Origin: Paracoccus aerius
Lineage (GTDB): Bacteria > Pseudomonadota > Alphaproteobacteria > Rhodobacterales > Rhodobacteraceae
Direction of reading: 5' to 3'
Length of the DNA stretch: 60,049 nt
Assembly (NCBI RefSeq): GCF_014656455.1
Contig: NZ_BNCL01000019.1
Span: 1 to 60,049, forward strand
Positions within the stretch are counted from its first letter, which is position 1. Every line of letters begins with the position of its first letter. The notes beneath the pieces are model-generated. The model did no database searches and was not told the DNA's origin. It saw nothing but the letters and a program-made list of their open reading frames with translations. The translations under genes and the position numbers were made by a program. Positions 1 to 8,925 of this stretch are shown here, in pieces.

Positions 1-24
1 GATGTTGTAGGTGGCGATCCGCAC
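1..24 (-). CDS. Start of a gene leaving the window, possibly an endonuclease/exonuclease/phosphatase family protein
   Basis: Only eight codons are visible, starting at a GTG (24-22) behind a purine-rich GAGGAAGGG stretch. They read VRIATYNI. The RIATYN pattern is typical of the first strand of endonuclease/exonuclease/phosphatase-fold proteins, where the Asn begins the active site. The gene would be divergent from the HU-like gene at 292. The call rests on eight residues and could be coincidence. Confidence 0.35.
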
Positions 25-291
25 GGCCCTGCCCTTCCTCTCCCATCAGGTGCTCTGGCTTTGAGCCTCGTTACAGGCGCCGCTCGCAGCAGGGGCCGGG
101 ACGCCGTTTGCCGGCAGATTGTGCCGCACTTGCACCTGCAACGGTCGGCGCTTGCCGACGCCTCAATCTCGTCTTGCAATAAGCATATCCCACGGGTCCC
201 CTCCCGAACTTGGCCCAATCGCATTCAGGTGGCAAAACCAGCCGGCACTGGCTACCCCTATCCCAAATATTCACATGACAAGGACAGAACG

Positions 292-576
292 ATGAAGCCG
301 ATGACGAAGACTGAGCTGCTTGCTATCCTAGCCGAGAAGTCTGGCATTGAGAAAAAGGATGTCTCTTCTGTCCTTGATGCGCTTTCCGAAGTTGCGACCT
401 CGATCGTGGCCGAAGGCGGCGCCCTCACCCTTCCTGGCTTGGGCAAGCTAGCCTGCCGCGATCGTCCCGAACGACAGGTCCGCAATCCGTCCACAGGCGA
501 GGCCATGACAAAGCCTGCCGATCGCGTGGTAAAGTTCACGGTAGCCAAGGCTCTGAAGGACACCGTCAACTCTTAA
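292..576 (+). CDS. HU/IHF-family DNA-binding protein
   Basis: A 94-residue protein of normal HU length. Residues 4-40 form the helical dimerisation part (TKTELLAILAEKSGIEKKDV) and the rest the beta-arm region, with GLGKL followed by an arm rich in Arg and the RNPSTGEAM motif, which matches the HU signature RNPxTG. Such proteins bend DNA and compact the nucleoid. The ATG at 292 is preferred over an upstream in-frame TTG at 61 because HU homology begins right at MKPMTKTEL and AAGGACAG lies just upstream. It differs from classical HU in the GKLACRDRPERQ segment, so it may be a divergent accessory copy. Confidence 0.85.
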   Translation: MKPMTKTELLAILAEKSGIEKKDVSSVLDALSEVATSIVAEGGALTLPGLGKLACRDRPERQVRNPSTGEAMTKPADRVVKFTVAKALKDTVNS

Positions 577-948
577 TTGCTGCCGACAACGAACATGGCT
601 TGCTCCCGCATGCAGAAGGGGCAAGCCATATCAGCCGAAGTAGATAACGGGTCCATTCGGGCCCGTCCCGCGCAACCCCAGATAATTGCCAATCGGCATC
701 GATGGCTATCAACGGGTTTTATGGAATGGCCGGAGAATAATCTGCAGCGTTCCGCGGGCCGTGCAACCGATGGACATCATCGAAGCGAATGGCGCTTCGC
801 AACGTCGCAACATAGGTCTGCATCGTCTTTCTCCCCGGAACACCCGCCAAGTTATTGCATTGAAGCAGAGAGAGTATCCCCCTCTGCCGCTTATATACTG
901 AGCGGCAAACGGTCTGAGCATCGATCTGGCTCCGCAAACAGAACAGCG
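577..948. other. Intergenic stretch with no recognisable gene
   Basis: 372 bp between the HU-like gene and the convergent SDR gene. No convincing coding frame is present. Its middle (711-820) resembles 36609-36717 and looks like an insertion-sequence scar; the rest holds nothing I recognise. Confidence 0.5.
711..820. repeat. Copy a of a dispersed element, probable insertion-sequence remnant
   Basis: About 110 bp beginning AACGGGTTTTATGGAATG and ending ATAGGTCTG. It aligns almost without gaps, at roughly three-quarters identity, with 36609-36717. The 16-bp core ACGGGTTTTATGGAAT also occurs at 12738. All three copies sit at the edges of gene clusters, as IS ends often do. The family was not identified. 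Confidence 0.5.
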
Positions 949-1704
949 TCAGCTTAGTACAATCCCGCCATCCACGTTCAACGTCTGCCCGGTTACAAAG
1001 GCGCTGTCATCCGAGCAGAAGAACGCGACCGGACCAACAACATCGTCGGGGTCGCCGATCCGCGCCATCGCGGTCTTTGCCTGCCACGCGCCGCGCACCT
1101 CGGGATCGTCCAGGTTTACACGACCCATGTCGGTCAGGATAATGCCGGGACAGATGCAATTCGCCGTGATACCGAAAGGTCCAACCTCTTGCGCCAGGAC
1201 ACGGGTAAAGCCCATGACGGCAGCTTTCGAGGCCGAGTAATGCGCTTGCTCGGGCGCGCCATGCTTGCCGCCAATCGACGAGATATTGCAGATCCGGCCA
1301 TAGCCCTGCGCCTTCATGACCGGCAATAGCGCCTGCACCACCAGGAAGGTGCCCTTGGCGTTCACGTCCATCACGCTGTCCCAGTAGTCCTCGGGGCAAT
1401 GTTCTACATCCGAGGCACGCAAGATGCCCGCGTTGTTGACGACCGCGTGGACCGTGCCTAGCCGTTCCACTGCGGTCTCGACCATCGCCTGCACCTGCGT
1501 CTTGTCCGAGACGTCTGCGTGCAGCTCCTCGACCCGTCGGCCAAGTGCGCGCGCCTCATCTGCAGTGGCTTCCAGCGCCTCGGCCTGGGCCGCGATGTCG
1601 TTCAGCGCGAGGTCAAAGCCCCGCTGCGCCAGTCCCAAGGCGATGGCCCTGCCGATGCCGCGGCTAGCGCCCGTCACCAAAGCGATCTTTCCGTTTGCAG
1701 TCAT
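949..1704 (-). CDS. Short-chain dehydrogenase/reductase, 3-oxoacyl-reductase-like
   Basis: A 251-residue classical SDR. The NAD(P)-binding TGASRGIG lies at residues 11-18, NNAG at 90-93, the catalytic Ser near 142-143 and the YSASK pair at Tyr156/Lys160. It ends in the usual GQTLNVDGG. The enzyme should oxidise or reduce an alcohol/carbonyl group in the cytoplasm. The ATG at 1704 is chosen over TTG 1708 because AAGGA lies 7 bases upstream. It is the last gene of the minus-strand catabolic cluster, 12 bp after the second SDR, so it probably acts on an intermediate of that pathway. Substrate unknown. Confidence 0.85.
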   Translation of the reverse strand: MTANGKIALVTGASRGIGRAIALGLAQRGFDLALNDIAAQAEALEATADEARALGRRVEELHADVSDKTQVQAMVETAVERLGTVHAVVNNAGILRASDVEHCPEDYWDSVMDVNAKGTFLVVQALLPVMKAQGYGRICNISSIGGKHGAPEQAHYSASKAAVMGFTRVLAQEVGPFGITANCICPGIILTDMGRVNLDDPEVRGAWQAKTAMARIGDPDDVVGPVAFFCSDDSAFVTGQTLNVDGGIVLS

Positions 1705-1716
1705 CTTCAAGTCCTT

Positions 1717-2466
1717 TCAGATTGCCGTATAGCCGCCGTCCACTGTCAGCACGATGCCGGTCACATAGGACGCCGCATCGGAGGCGAGGAATGCCACGGC
1801 GAGCGCGATCTCGCGCGGCTCGGCCAGTCTTCCCATCGGCGTGCCGGTGATCCAAGTGTTGAACCATTCGGGCTTAGACCGGCCCAGCAGGGTCAGTTCC
1901 GTTGCCGTATAGCCAGGTGCAACCGCATTGACGCGGACCTTTCCTGCCCACTCCACCGCCAGCGATTTTGTCAGCAGGTTCACCCCGGCCTTTGCCGCGT
2001 TATAGGCAGCTTGAGGCTGGGGATGGACAGTCACTTCGCCGCAGATTGAGCTGATGTTGACGACCGCACCCTTGCCCGCTGCGACCATGTGGCGGCCAAA
2101 GGCCCGAGAGGTATGAAAGACCCCGTGCAGGTTCACGTCCAGCACGCGGCGCCAGTCGGCCAGGTCGACCTCCAGCGAAGGAGCGTTCATTACAATGCCG
2201 GCGTTGTTGACCAGGATATCGGGCGCACCGTGTCGGGCGACCAGATCCGCCGCAGCAGCTTCGGCCGCCTCAGCGTCAGTTACGTCCAACGGCAGCGCTT
2301 GGCCCTCCAACCGCTCAGCCAGCGACATGGCGGCGGCCTCGTCCCGGTCCACCACGACGACAGTGGCGCCCGCCTCGGCGAGAACCTCCGAGATAGCGCG
2401 ACCAATGCCCGCAGCCCCACCAGTGACGACCGCCAGCCGTCTAGTCAGGTCGTATTCACGGATCAT
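1717..2466 (-). CDS. Short-chain dehydrogenase, sugar/polyol dehydrogenase type
   Basis: A 249-residue SDR with cofactor motif TGGAAGIG (residues 15-22), an Asp at the end of beta-2 (VVVVDRD) that usually selects NAD, NNAG (87-90), Ser139/140 and catalytic YNAAK (Tyr155/Lys159). The family includes polyol and ketose dehydrogenases. Its start overlaps the stop of the FGGY kinase by 4 bp, so the two are translationally coupled, and a role in oxidising the kinase's substrate or a related sugar alcohol is likely. The exact substrate cannot be inferred. Confidence 0.85.
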   Translation of the reverse strand: MIREYDLTRRLAVVTGGAAGIGRAISEVLAEAGATVVVVDRDEAAAMSLAERLEGQALPLDVTDAEAAEAAAADLVARHGAPDILVNNAGIVMNAPSLEVDLADWRRVLDVNLHGVFHTSRAFGRHMVAAGKGAVVNISSICGEVTVHPQPQAAYNAAKAGVNLLTKSLAVEWAGKVRVNAVAPGYTATELTLLGRSKPEWFNTWITGTPMGRLAEPREIALAVAFLASDAASYVTGIVLTVDGGYTAI

Positions 2467-3953
2467 GCCAGGGCTCCCTTCAAGGCAGGATAGAGCGCCA
2501 GGTAGCGCTGGTAGATGTCCTGATACATCGCAGTCTCGCGTGGACGGGGATCGATGCTGGTGCCGGGACGAACCATGGCGGCAATGCCATCGTCGATGTC
2601 GGAAAATCGGCCGGCGCCATGCGCCGCCAGCACCGCCGAGCCCGTCGAGGGAGCATCAGCTGATGCGGGAATGCGCACCGGCAAACCGGCGGTATCGGCG
2701 TGGATCTGCATCCACAGAGGCGATGCGGTCGCCCCTCCGCCAACCGTGATCTCGGTCGAGGCATAGCCGCCGGCCTGAAATGCATCCAGGATCGCGCGAG
2801 TGCCAAAGCCAATCCCTTCCATGATGGCGCGAAACACATGATGCGGCTCATGCGCCAGCGTCAGACCGACAATGGCGCCGCGGCTCAGGGGGTCGGTATA
2901 GGGCGTCCGATTACCCTGAAAATGATCCTGCACAATCAGCCCGTCGGAACCGGGTTCCAGCGCCTCGGCCTTCCGGTTCAACACGGCTAGATCCAGATTG
3001 CCGCCGCAGAAGCGCCGCAACCAGTTGATGATCGAACCGGTCGAGGTCTGCCCGCCTTCAACGATCCAGCGGTCAGGATAGACGATATCGGGATAGGCGC
3101 CCCATACGCCCGGAGCATGCAACGGCGCCTCGGTCACGCCAAACTGCAGATGCGAAGAGCCGGTGATCAGGGCAAGCTGGCCGGGCTTGGCCACACCCAA
3201 TCCAATCATGCCGATCAGCGCGTCGGCCCCGCCCTGCACGACCTTGACCTCTGGCCGCAGTCCAAGGGCCTCGGCCGCCCGGGGGGTGAGGGTGCCGACG
3301 ACGTCACCAGGGGGCACCACGCGGTCTGGCCACTTCTCGGCCAGATCCTCGATCCCCAGTGCGGCCAGAATACCGCGCGCCCATCCGCCGTTGCGGCTGG
3401 AATAATGCCAGCGCAGGCCCGTGTTGTTCAGGCTCGCGCAGCGTTCCCCTGTCAGGCGGAGGGTCAGAAAGTCCTGGTATTCGCAAATGGTATGGGCCGC
3501 ATCATAGACATGCGGCTCGTTGCGCTTCAGCCACAATGCCTTCGGGATCATCCACTCGGCCGAAACGGGCCCCTGCCCCGACCCATTGATTGCCAGCGCC
3601 GGATCACCAGTGGCTAAAACTGCATCGGCCTCCGCATTGGCGCGGACATCCATCCACATTAGTGCCGGGCGCAGCGGATTGCCGTCCTGGTCCAGCGCGA
3701 CAACGGTGCAGCAGGTGGTTGCGAAGCACATGGCCTCGATCTGGGACGCGTCGATCCCGGCGTCTCCGACCGCCCCTACCGTTGCTGCGACAAGCGCATT
3801 CCACCAGTCCTCGGGCGCTTGTTCCGCACGGGCGCCAGAGGCGAAGCGGGTTTCATAGCTGACCGCCTTCTGTCCAAGGCATTTACCCGACAGGTCATAG
3901 ACGCGCGCGCGCAAACTTTCGGTGCCGCCGTCGGCGGTCAGATAATAGGCCAT
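2463..3953 (-). CDS. FGGY-family carbohydrate kinase
   Basis: 496 residues, the normal length for FGGY kinases (xylulose, glycerol and erythritol kinases). The N-terminal ATP-binding fold starts with LTADGGTESLRARVYD, a variant of the DxGTxxxR phosphate-binding motif. GADALIGMIGLG and the C-terminal VGGGATASPLWMQIHAD match the FGGY signature region. It would phosphorylate a sugar or polyol with ATP in the cytoplasm. The Glu in GGTES, where many members have Gly or Ser, sets it slightly apart. Neighbours (ABC transporter, SDRs, SorC regulator) support a role in sugar or polyol catabolism. Confidence 0.88.
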   Translation of the reverse strand: MAYYLTADGGTESLRARVYDLSGKCLGQKAVSYETRFASGARAEQAPEDWWNALVAATVGAVGDAGIDASQIEAMCFATTCCTVVALDQDGNPLRPALMWMDVRANAEADAVLATGDPALAINGSGQGPVSAEWMIPKALWLKRNEPHVYDAAHTICEYQDFLTLRLTGERCASLNNTGLRWHYSSRNGGWARGILAALGIEDLAEKWPDRVVPPGDVVGTLTPRAAEALGLRPEVKVVQGGADALIGMIGLGVAKPGQLALITGSSHLQFGVTEAPLHAPGVWGAYPDIVYPDRWIVEGGQTSTGSIINWLRRFCGGNLDLAVLNRKAEALEPGSDGLIVQDHFQGNRTPYTDPLSRGAIVGLTLAHEPHHVFRAIMEGIGFGTRAILDAFQAGGYASTEITVGGGATASPLWMQIHADTAGLPVRIPASADAPSTGSAVLAAHGAGRFSDIDDGIAAMVRPGTSIDPRPRETAMYQDIYQRYLALYPALKGALA

Positions 3954-3983
3954 TCTCTCCTCCCGTTCGCCTCGCGCCGGTCC

Positions 3984-4319
3984 TCAGGCCAGCTTGCGAA
4001 AGGCCTCCAATGCCTTGCCGGAATACATGATCGCCGGGCCGCCGCCCATTTCCACCGCGACTTCCAGGGCCTCGATCAGATCACTTTCGGTCGCACCGTG
4101 GCGCCTGGCCGCGTCGAGGTGATACAGGATGCAATCCTCGCAGCCCTTGGCGACCGAGATGGCGACGGCCACTAGTTCCTTCTGCGCGGCACTGAAGCCG
4201 CCCGCTTGGGTCGCTTGACGGCTGATTGCGGCAAAGCCCTGCATTAGTGCGGGCGCGGATTTCGCGAATGCGCCAAGCCGGGCCTTGGCCGCGGCAAGAT
4301 CGGCAGGGGTATCAGCCAT
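3984..4319 (-). CDS. Carboxymuconolactone decarboxylase / AhpD-like protein
   Basis: A 111-residue all-helical protein. The KGCEDCILYHLDAARRHGA segment (about residues 60-78) carries the CxxC and downstream His typical of AhpD-like proteins. AhpD couples lipoyl groups of dehydrogenase complexes to peroxide reduction through such a CxxC. Here the stop-proximal end is free, while the start overlaps the end of the lipoyl-bearing E2 gene by 8 bp. That context suggests it acts on the lipoyl arms of that complex, but this is an inference; some members have other or unknown functions. Confidence 0.8.
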   Translation of the reverse strand: MADTPADLAAAKARLGAFAKSAPALMQGFAAISRQATQAGGFSAAQKELVAVAISVAKGCEDCILYHLDAARRHGATESDLIEALEVAVEMGGGPAIMYSGKALEAFRKLA

Positions 4320-5856
4320 GTTTGCCTCCGTTCAGGATGAAGTCGGCCAGCTCGCGCGGGGCGTCCCATTGCGGCATATGGCCTGTGGGCAGGAAATGTG
4401 CGGCGACGTTCAAGGGCAGGTTCAGTGCGTCGGTCGCCGCGACAATCCGGTCGTCGGTCCCGAACACCGCCGAGACCGGCAGATCCAGTTGCGCCAAGGG
4501 CCGCAGGATATCGATGCGCTGGCGGCCGTCCGGAGTCGCAAGCTGCGCGGCCAAGTCCTTGAGCCGTCTCCGTGCCATCTCCCCTGCCATCTGGCGCAAC
4601 GCTGCATCGGACAGCGCGCCGCCCTTCGGTCCCAGAAGGCGCAGCAGATGCGCGACCTCTCCGGAACTGTCGGCTTGCGCCATGCCATGAACGAAATCCG
4701 CTCCAATGCGGGGGCCGCAGCCTGCGGGTGTCAGCAGGACCAGCCGCGCAACGCGAGAGCCGAGCCGGGAAGCCGCCGCCACCGCAGCCGCCGCTCCGAG
4801 GCTATGGCCAACCAGCGTCGCGCCGGCGGGCAAGGTCTCAGCCAGCCGTGTCACGGCATCAGCCAGGGCAGCCAAGTGCGGCCCTTCAGCCTCGGTCGCG
4901 CCATGGCCGGGCAGATCCAGCGCCACAGCGGTATGGCCTGCCCGCGCGATGGCGGCCGAGAGTTGCGCCCAAGCACTGCCATCCCCCGCAAAGCCGTGGA
5001 CCAGCAGATGCACCCGACCGCCGGTGCCCGTAATGGTATAGGCCACTCGGCCCACCGGGGTCTGCAGCCATTGCAGATCGCCTGCGGCAGGAGCAGCACC
5101 CCCCGACAGACGTTGGACATCGGCACGCTCGATACGGCCCCGCCGCCCGGTGCCGGTGATCTGGTCCAAGGCAATGCCATTCTGCCGGGCTAGTCTCCGA
5201 GCCAGCGGCGTTGCCCGCAGGCGGTCCGAACTTGCGCCAGGACGAGGAATTGCCGGAACCGGCACCGTTGCATGGGCGGTTTCCACAGCAGCCTCGCCGG
5301 CAACCTCCTCGACGCGGCCCTCGACTTCGGCGATAGGTGCCCCGACCGGCAGCTTTTCACCGGGCTGCGCCAAGATACGCAGCAAGCGTCCCTCGTAGAG
5401 TGCAGGCACCTCGGCCACGGTCTTGTCGGTTTCGACCTCAAGGATCGCGTCGCCACGGGCATATGCCGCGCCCTCAGCCACCAGCCAGCTCGAGATCACG
5501 CCTTCGTCCATGGTCTCGCCCAGCTTGGGCATTCGCAGGATCGACACCGGCGTAGCCTCTTCGGCGACGGTTGCCTCGGCGGGCGCCGCATTCTCGTCGG
5601 CCCAGTCTGCCTCACTGAAGACTTTGGCGCGGGCAATCGGCTTACCGACCTCGATCCTGTCACCGGGGCTAGCAAAGGTTTCTTCCAGCATCCCATCGCC
5701 CAGAGCAGGAAACTCGACCACGGTCTTGTCGGTCTCCAGCTCCAGGATCGGCTGGCCGCGCTTGAACGCCTCGCCCGGCGCGACCATCCAGCCGACGATC
5801 ACGCCCTCGTCCATGGTCTCGCCGAGGCGCGGCATGGTCAGGGTCAGGCTGTTCAT
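4312..5856 (-). CDS. AcoC-like E2: two lipoyl domains, subunit-binding domain and alpha/beta-hydrolase
   Basis: 514 residues. Lipoyl domain 1 covers about residues 1-80 (modified Lys44 in ETDKT) and lipoyl domain 2 about 105-180 (Lys145 in ETDKT). A peripheral subunit-binding domain lies near 210-250 (ATPLARRLARQNGIAL ... GRRGRI). An alpha/beta-hydrolase domain follows from about 265, with HGFAGDGS, the nucleophile elbow GHSLG (Ser352), Asp467/468 and His492. The catalytic acyltransferase domain of ordinary E2 is absent, as in acetoin dehydrogenase E2. AcoC usually has one lipoyl domain; two is unusual. It overlaps the E1-beta gene by 4 bp. It should accept the acyl group made by the E1 pair and pass it to CoA. 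Confidence 0.88.
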   Translation of the reverse strand: MNSLTLTMPRLGETMDEGVIVGWMVAPGEAFKRGQPILELETDKTVVEFPALGDGMLEETFASPGDRIEVGKPIARAKVFSEADWADENAAPAEATVAEEATPVSILRMPKLGETMDEGVISSWLVAEGAAYARGDAILEVETDKTVAEVPALYEGRLLRILAQPGEKLPVGAPIAEVEGRVEEVAGEAAVETAHATVPVPAIPRPGASSDRLRATPLARRLARQNGIALDQITGTGRRGRIERADVQRLSGGAAPAAGDLQWLQTPVGRVAYTITGTGGRVHLLVHGFAGDGSAWAQLSAAIARAGHTAVALDLPGHGATEAEGPHLAALADAVTRLAETLPAGATLVGHSLGAAAAVAAASRLGSRVARLVLLTPAGCGPRIGADFVHGMAQADSSGEVAHLLRLLGPKGGALSDAALRQMAGEMARRRLKDLAAQLATPDGRQRIDILRPLAQLDLPVSAVFGTDDRIVAATDALNLPLNVAAHFLPTGHMPQWDAPRELADFILNGGKHG

Positions 5857-6848
5857 GCCGCCACCCTTGCGCCTAGTAGCTTGCGGGCTGTCTCGAGGAT
5901 CAGTTGTGGTCCGGGCACCGAGCCGGTTTCCAGCGCGGTCGAGACCGAGATCGGGATATCCTCGCCAGCAACGCGGACCACCGGGTCTTCGAGATAGTCA
6001 AAGCACTCCTCGGTAATGCGCGCCGAAAGCTCGGCCGCAACGCCGGCGGTCATGACACTTTCGCTGACCACCATGGCGCGGCCTGCACGTTCGACATGCT
6101 CGCGGATCGTGTCAAAATCCAGCGGGTTCAGGGTGCGCAGATCGATGACTGTCGCCTCGATCCCGTCCGCCGAGAGTTTCTTCGCCGCCTCCATGACATA
6201 ATGCAGCTGCCGCGAATAAGTGACGATGACCAGATCCTTGCCCTCGCGTCGGACGGCCGACTTGCCCCAGGCCAGAGGCTCGGCGTCGAGATCGACCGTC
6301 TCCTTCATCGTGTAGAGTGCCTTGTGCTCGATGAAGACGACCGGATCGGGCTTGGTCAGCGCCATGCGCAGCAGGTGATAAGCGTCTGAGACCGTGGCGG
6401 GCATTGCCAGCCGCAGGCCGGGGGTGTGCATGACGTAAGCTTCAAGGCTCTGGCTGTGCTGGGCACCCGCCGAGCGGCCGGTGCCGCCTTGGGTGCGCAG
6501 GACCATCGGCACGCCGATCTGGCCGCCGAACATGTACCGGATCTTGGCGGCCTGATTGCCTAGTTGGTCCATCGTCATGCCGATGAAATCGACATACATC
6601 AGCTCGGCCACCGGACGCAGTCCCGCCATCGCAGCGCCAACCGCCGCGCCGATGATCGCGGGTTCTGAAATCGGCGTGTCAATGACGCGTTCGGCACCGA
6701 ATTCCTTGATCAGCTCCTTGGTGACGGCATAGGCGCCGCCGTAGCGCCCGACCTCTTCGCCCATGATGATCACGTCGGGGTTCTCGCGCATGGAGTCGAT
6801 CAGCGCCTGACGCAGGGCGTCGCGGTAGGTCAGTTCCTGAAGTGCCAT
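5853..6848 (-). CDS. Thiamine-diphosphate dehydrogenase E1 component, beta subunit (AcoB/PdhB-like)
   Basis: 331 residues, normal length for E1-beta. Family hallmarks are MGEEVGRYGGAYAVTKEL, DTPISEPAIIGAAVGAAMAG and RTQGGTGRSAGAQHSQSLEA, followed by the C-terminal transketolase domain (VVSESV, CFDYLEDPVVRVAG). With the alpha subunit encoded just upstream it forms an alpha2beta2 enzyme that decarboxylates a 2-oxoacid or cleaves an acetoin-like hydroxyketone. The hydrolase-type E2 next door favours the acetoin-dehydrogenase class. Stop overlaps the E2 start. No E3 gene is present, so the complex must borrow one. Confidence 0.88.
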   Translation of the reverse strand: MALQELTYRDALRQALIDSMRENPDVIIMGEEVGRYGGAYAVTKELIKEFGAERVIDTPISEPAIIGAAVGAAMAGLRPVAELMYVDFIGMTMDQLGNQAAKIRYMFGGQIGVPMVLRTQGGTGRSAGAQHSQSLEAYVMHTPGLRLAMPATVSDAYHLLRMALTKPDPVVFIEHKALYTMKETVDLDAEPLAWGKSAVRREGKDLVIVTYSRQLHYVMEAAKKLSADGIEATVIDLRTLNPLDFDTIREHVERAGRAMVVSESVMTAGVAAELSARITEECFDYLEDPVVRVAGEDIPISVSTALETGSVPGPQLILETARKLLGARVAA

Positions 6849-6861
6849 TTTCTCTTACCTT

Positions 6862-7926
6862 TCAGGCGCGGGCCAGGATGCGGTCGATGCGGACCCGGAC
6901 CGGCTCGGGCTCGGGCTCCTCGGGCGCATAGACATCGCGGAACATCGTCGATAGCGGCGGTTCGGTCTGCGCGACGGTGAAGTCGATGGTGGCGTCCATC
7001 TCGGCGTCAATCTGGGCATCCAGCGCATCCAGTTCGGCAGCATCGGCCAAACCGCGCTCCAAGAGGGCCGCACGGGCAAAGGCTACCGGGTCCTTCTGGC
7101 GGCCCGTTTCCTCCTCAGTCGCATCGCGGTAGGGGGACTTGTCCTTCCGCGCATGGCCGTAGAAGCGATAACAATCGACAACCAGAAAAGCTGGCCTGCC
7201 TTCGCGCGCACCAGCAACCAGACGCTCAGCCGCCTCGGCCACAGCCTCTACATCCAGCCCGTCCACGGTCTCGGCCACCAGCCCAAAGGCATGGGCACGC
7301 TCATGCAGCACGGCATTCGCAGTCGCCTGGTCGATCCGCGTGCCCATGCCATACTGGTTGTTGATGCAGACGAAGACGCAGGGCAGCCGCCAGAGCGCGG
7401 CCATGTTCATGCTTTCGTAAAGGATGCCCTGCCCCGTTGCCCCGTCCCCAAAGAATGCAACTGAGATCTTGCCGGTCCCGTGGTGCCGTGCGGCCAAGCC
7501 CGCGCCGATGATTGCGGGGATGCCGCCGCCGACGATGGCATTGGCGCCCAAGTGCCCCAGCCCCATGTCGGCGATGTGCATCGAGCCGCCCTTGCCGTGG
7601 CAATAGCCTGCTTCCTTGCCGCCGATCTCGGCCATCATGCGGTTGGGATCGGCGCCGCGTGCCAGGAAAATACCATGGCCGCGATGGTGAGTGGTGAAGG
7701 TGTCGCCATCCTGCATGTGGGCGCAGAACCCGGCCGCCGCGCTTTCCTCTCCGATGGAGAGATGCAGCATCGATCCTGCGGACTGGCCGCGGACGAACAG
7801 CTCGCCCACGCGTTCCTCGAAGGTGCGGATGCGGCGCATGGTGCGATAAAGCTGCGGCAGGTCCGTGTTGGGCCTGGCAGGTGCAGCGTGAATGGCCTCG
7901 GGCTTGGTCATCCCATACTCCGTCAA
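6862..7926 (-). CDS. Thiamine-diphosphate dehydrogenase E1 component, alpha subunit (AcoA/PdhA-like)
   Basis: 354 residues. The ThDP-binding motif begins at FFGDGATGQG and continues to the FVCINNQYGMGT segment (GDG-x-NN pattern). HHRGHGIFLARG and CHGKGGSMHIAD are also typical. It supplies the cofactor-binding half of the E1 heterotetramer. It is encoded 13 bp upstream of E1-beta and directly after the ABC permease gene, so transport and cleavage genes form one transcription unit. AcoA and PdhA cannot be separated reliably by eye; the AcoC-like E2 points to an acetoin-type substrate (a vicinal hydroxyketone or diketone). Confidence 0.88.
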   Translation of the reverse strand: MTEYGMTKPEAIHAAPARPNTDLPQLYRTMRRIRTFEERVGELFVRGQSAGSMLHLSIGEESAAAGFCAHMQDGDTFTTHHRGHGIFLARGADPNRMMAEIGGKEAGYCHGKGGSMHIADMGLGHLGANAIVGGGIPAIIGAGLAARHHGTGKISVAFFGDGATGQGILYESMNMAALWRLPCVFVCINNQYGMGTRIDQATANAVLHERAHAFGLVAETVDGLDVEAVAEAAERLVAGAREGRPAFLVVDCYRFYGHARKDKSPYRDATEEETGRQKDPVAFARAALLERGLADAAELDALDAQIDAEMDATIDFTVAQTEPPLSTMFRDVYAPEEPEPEPVRVRIDRILARA

Positions 7927-8925
7927 TTAGAGAAGATTGAGCTTTGTGCTGCGCGACACGATCGCGACGGCCACAAGAATGATCGCGCCCTTCACGATGG
8001 ACTGGATGTAGGTATCCATGCCCATCAGGTTCAGGCCGTTGTTGATGATGCCGATGAACAGCGCGCCGAAGAAGGTCCCAAGAACAGTCGCCGTTCCGGG
8101 GCGCAGCATCGTCATGCCGATGAAAACCGTGGCAAGGCCGTCCAGCAGGTAACGTTCGCCCGCGTTAGGTTGCCCCGAGCCGAGCCGCGCAGCCAGCAGG
8201 GTGCCCGCGATCACCGCGAACAGCGAGCAAACGACCAGCGACGCGGCGCGATAACGGCGCACCTGAACGCCGGACAGTTCGGCCGCCTTCTGGTTGCCAC
8301 CAACGGCGTAGACGTAGCGGCCGAAGACCGTCCGCTCCATCACGAACCAGGCTAGGGCGACCGCGCCCAGCATGAAGAAGGCCAGAACCGGGATACCCAG
8401 GATCCTGCCCTGTCCCAGCCACAGATAGGCCGGCGGCAGACCCCCATAGATCGCGCGACCGCCTGTCATTAGAAAGTTGATGCCGAAGAGGATCGACCCT
8501 GACGCAAGAGTTGCGATCAGTGAAGGAATGCCGACGATCGTGACAAAGAAGGCGTTCATCAGCCCGACAGCCAGACCCGCGCCAAGTCCCGCCAGCAGTG
8601 CCAGGGGCAGGGGCGTGCCCGCGACCAGCAGCAGGGGCACGAGCACGCCTGCCAGGCCGACGGTGAACCCGACCGACAGATCCATCTCGCGGGCGGCGAA
8701 GCCGAAGGTGAGACCCGCGCCCACGATGGTCAGCATCGAGATCTGCTGAGCGATGTTCAACAGGTTCTGAGAGGTCAGGAAACGGTCTACGGTCAGGCTG
8801 AAGACGATGAACATCAGCACCAGCACGACAAGGGTACTGTAGCGCTGGACGTGATCCTTGCGGACGATGCCCAACACCATGTCGTGGCGGGCGGGGGCAG
8901 CGGCGCCAGAGGCGGTATCGCTCAT
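7927..8925 (-). CDS. Sugar ABC transporter permease (RbsC-like)
   Basis: 332 residues with about nine or ten hydrophobic segments and the diagnostic loop motif for ribose-type permeases (AREMDLSVGFTVGLAGVL near residues 95-115, then LNAFF and GIPSLIATLASGSILFGI). It forms the membrane channel of a CUT2-type importer. The start overlaps the ATPase stop by 4 bp and the stop abuts the E1-alpha start. Substrate specificity cannot be read from the permease. Confidence 0.9.
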   Translation of the reverse strand: MSDTASGAAAPARHDMVLGIVRKDHVQRYSTLVVLVLMFIVFSLTVDRFLTSQNLLNIAQQISMLTIVGAGLTFGFAAREMDLSVGFTVGLAGVLVPLLLVAGTPLPLALLAGLGAGLAVGLMNAFFVTIVGIPSLIATLASGSILFGINFLMTGGRAIYGGLPPAYLWLGQGRILGIPVLAFFMLGAVALAWFVMERTVFGRYVYAVGGNQKAAELSGVQVRRYRAASLVVCSLFAVIAGTLLAARLGSGQPNAGERYLLDGLATVFIGMTMLRPGTATVLGTFFGALFIGIINNGLNLMGMDTYIQSIVKGAIILVAVAIVSRSTKLNLL

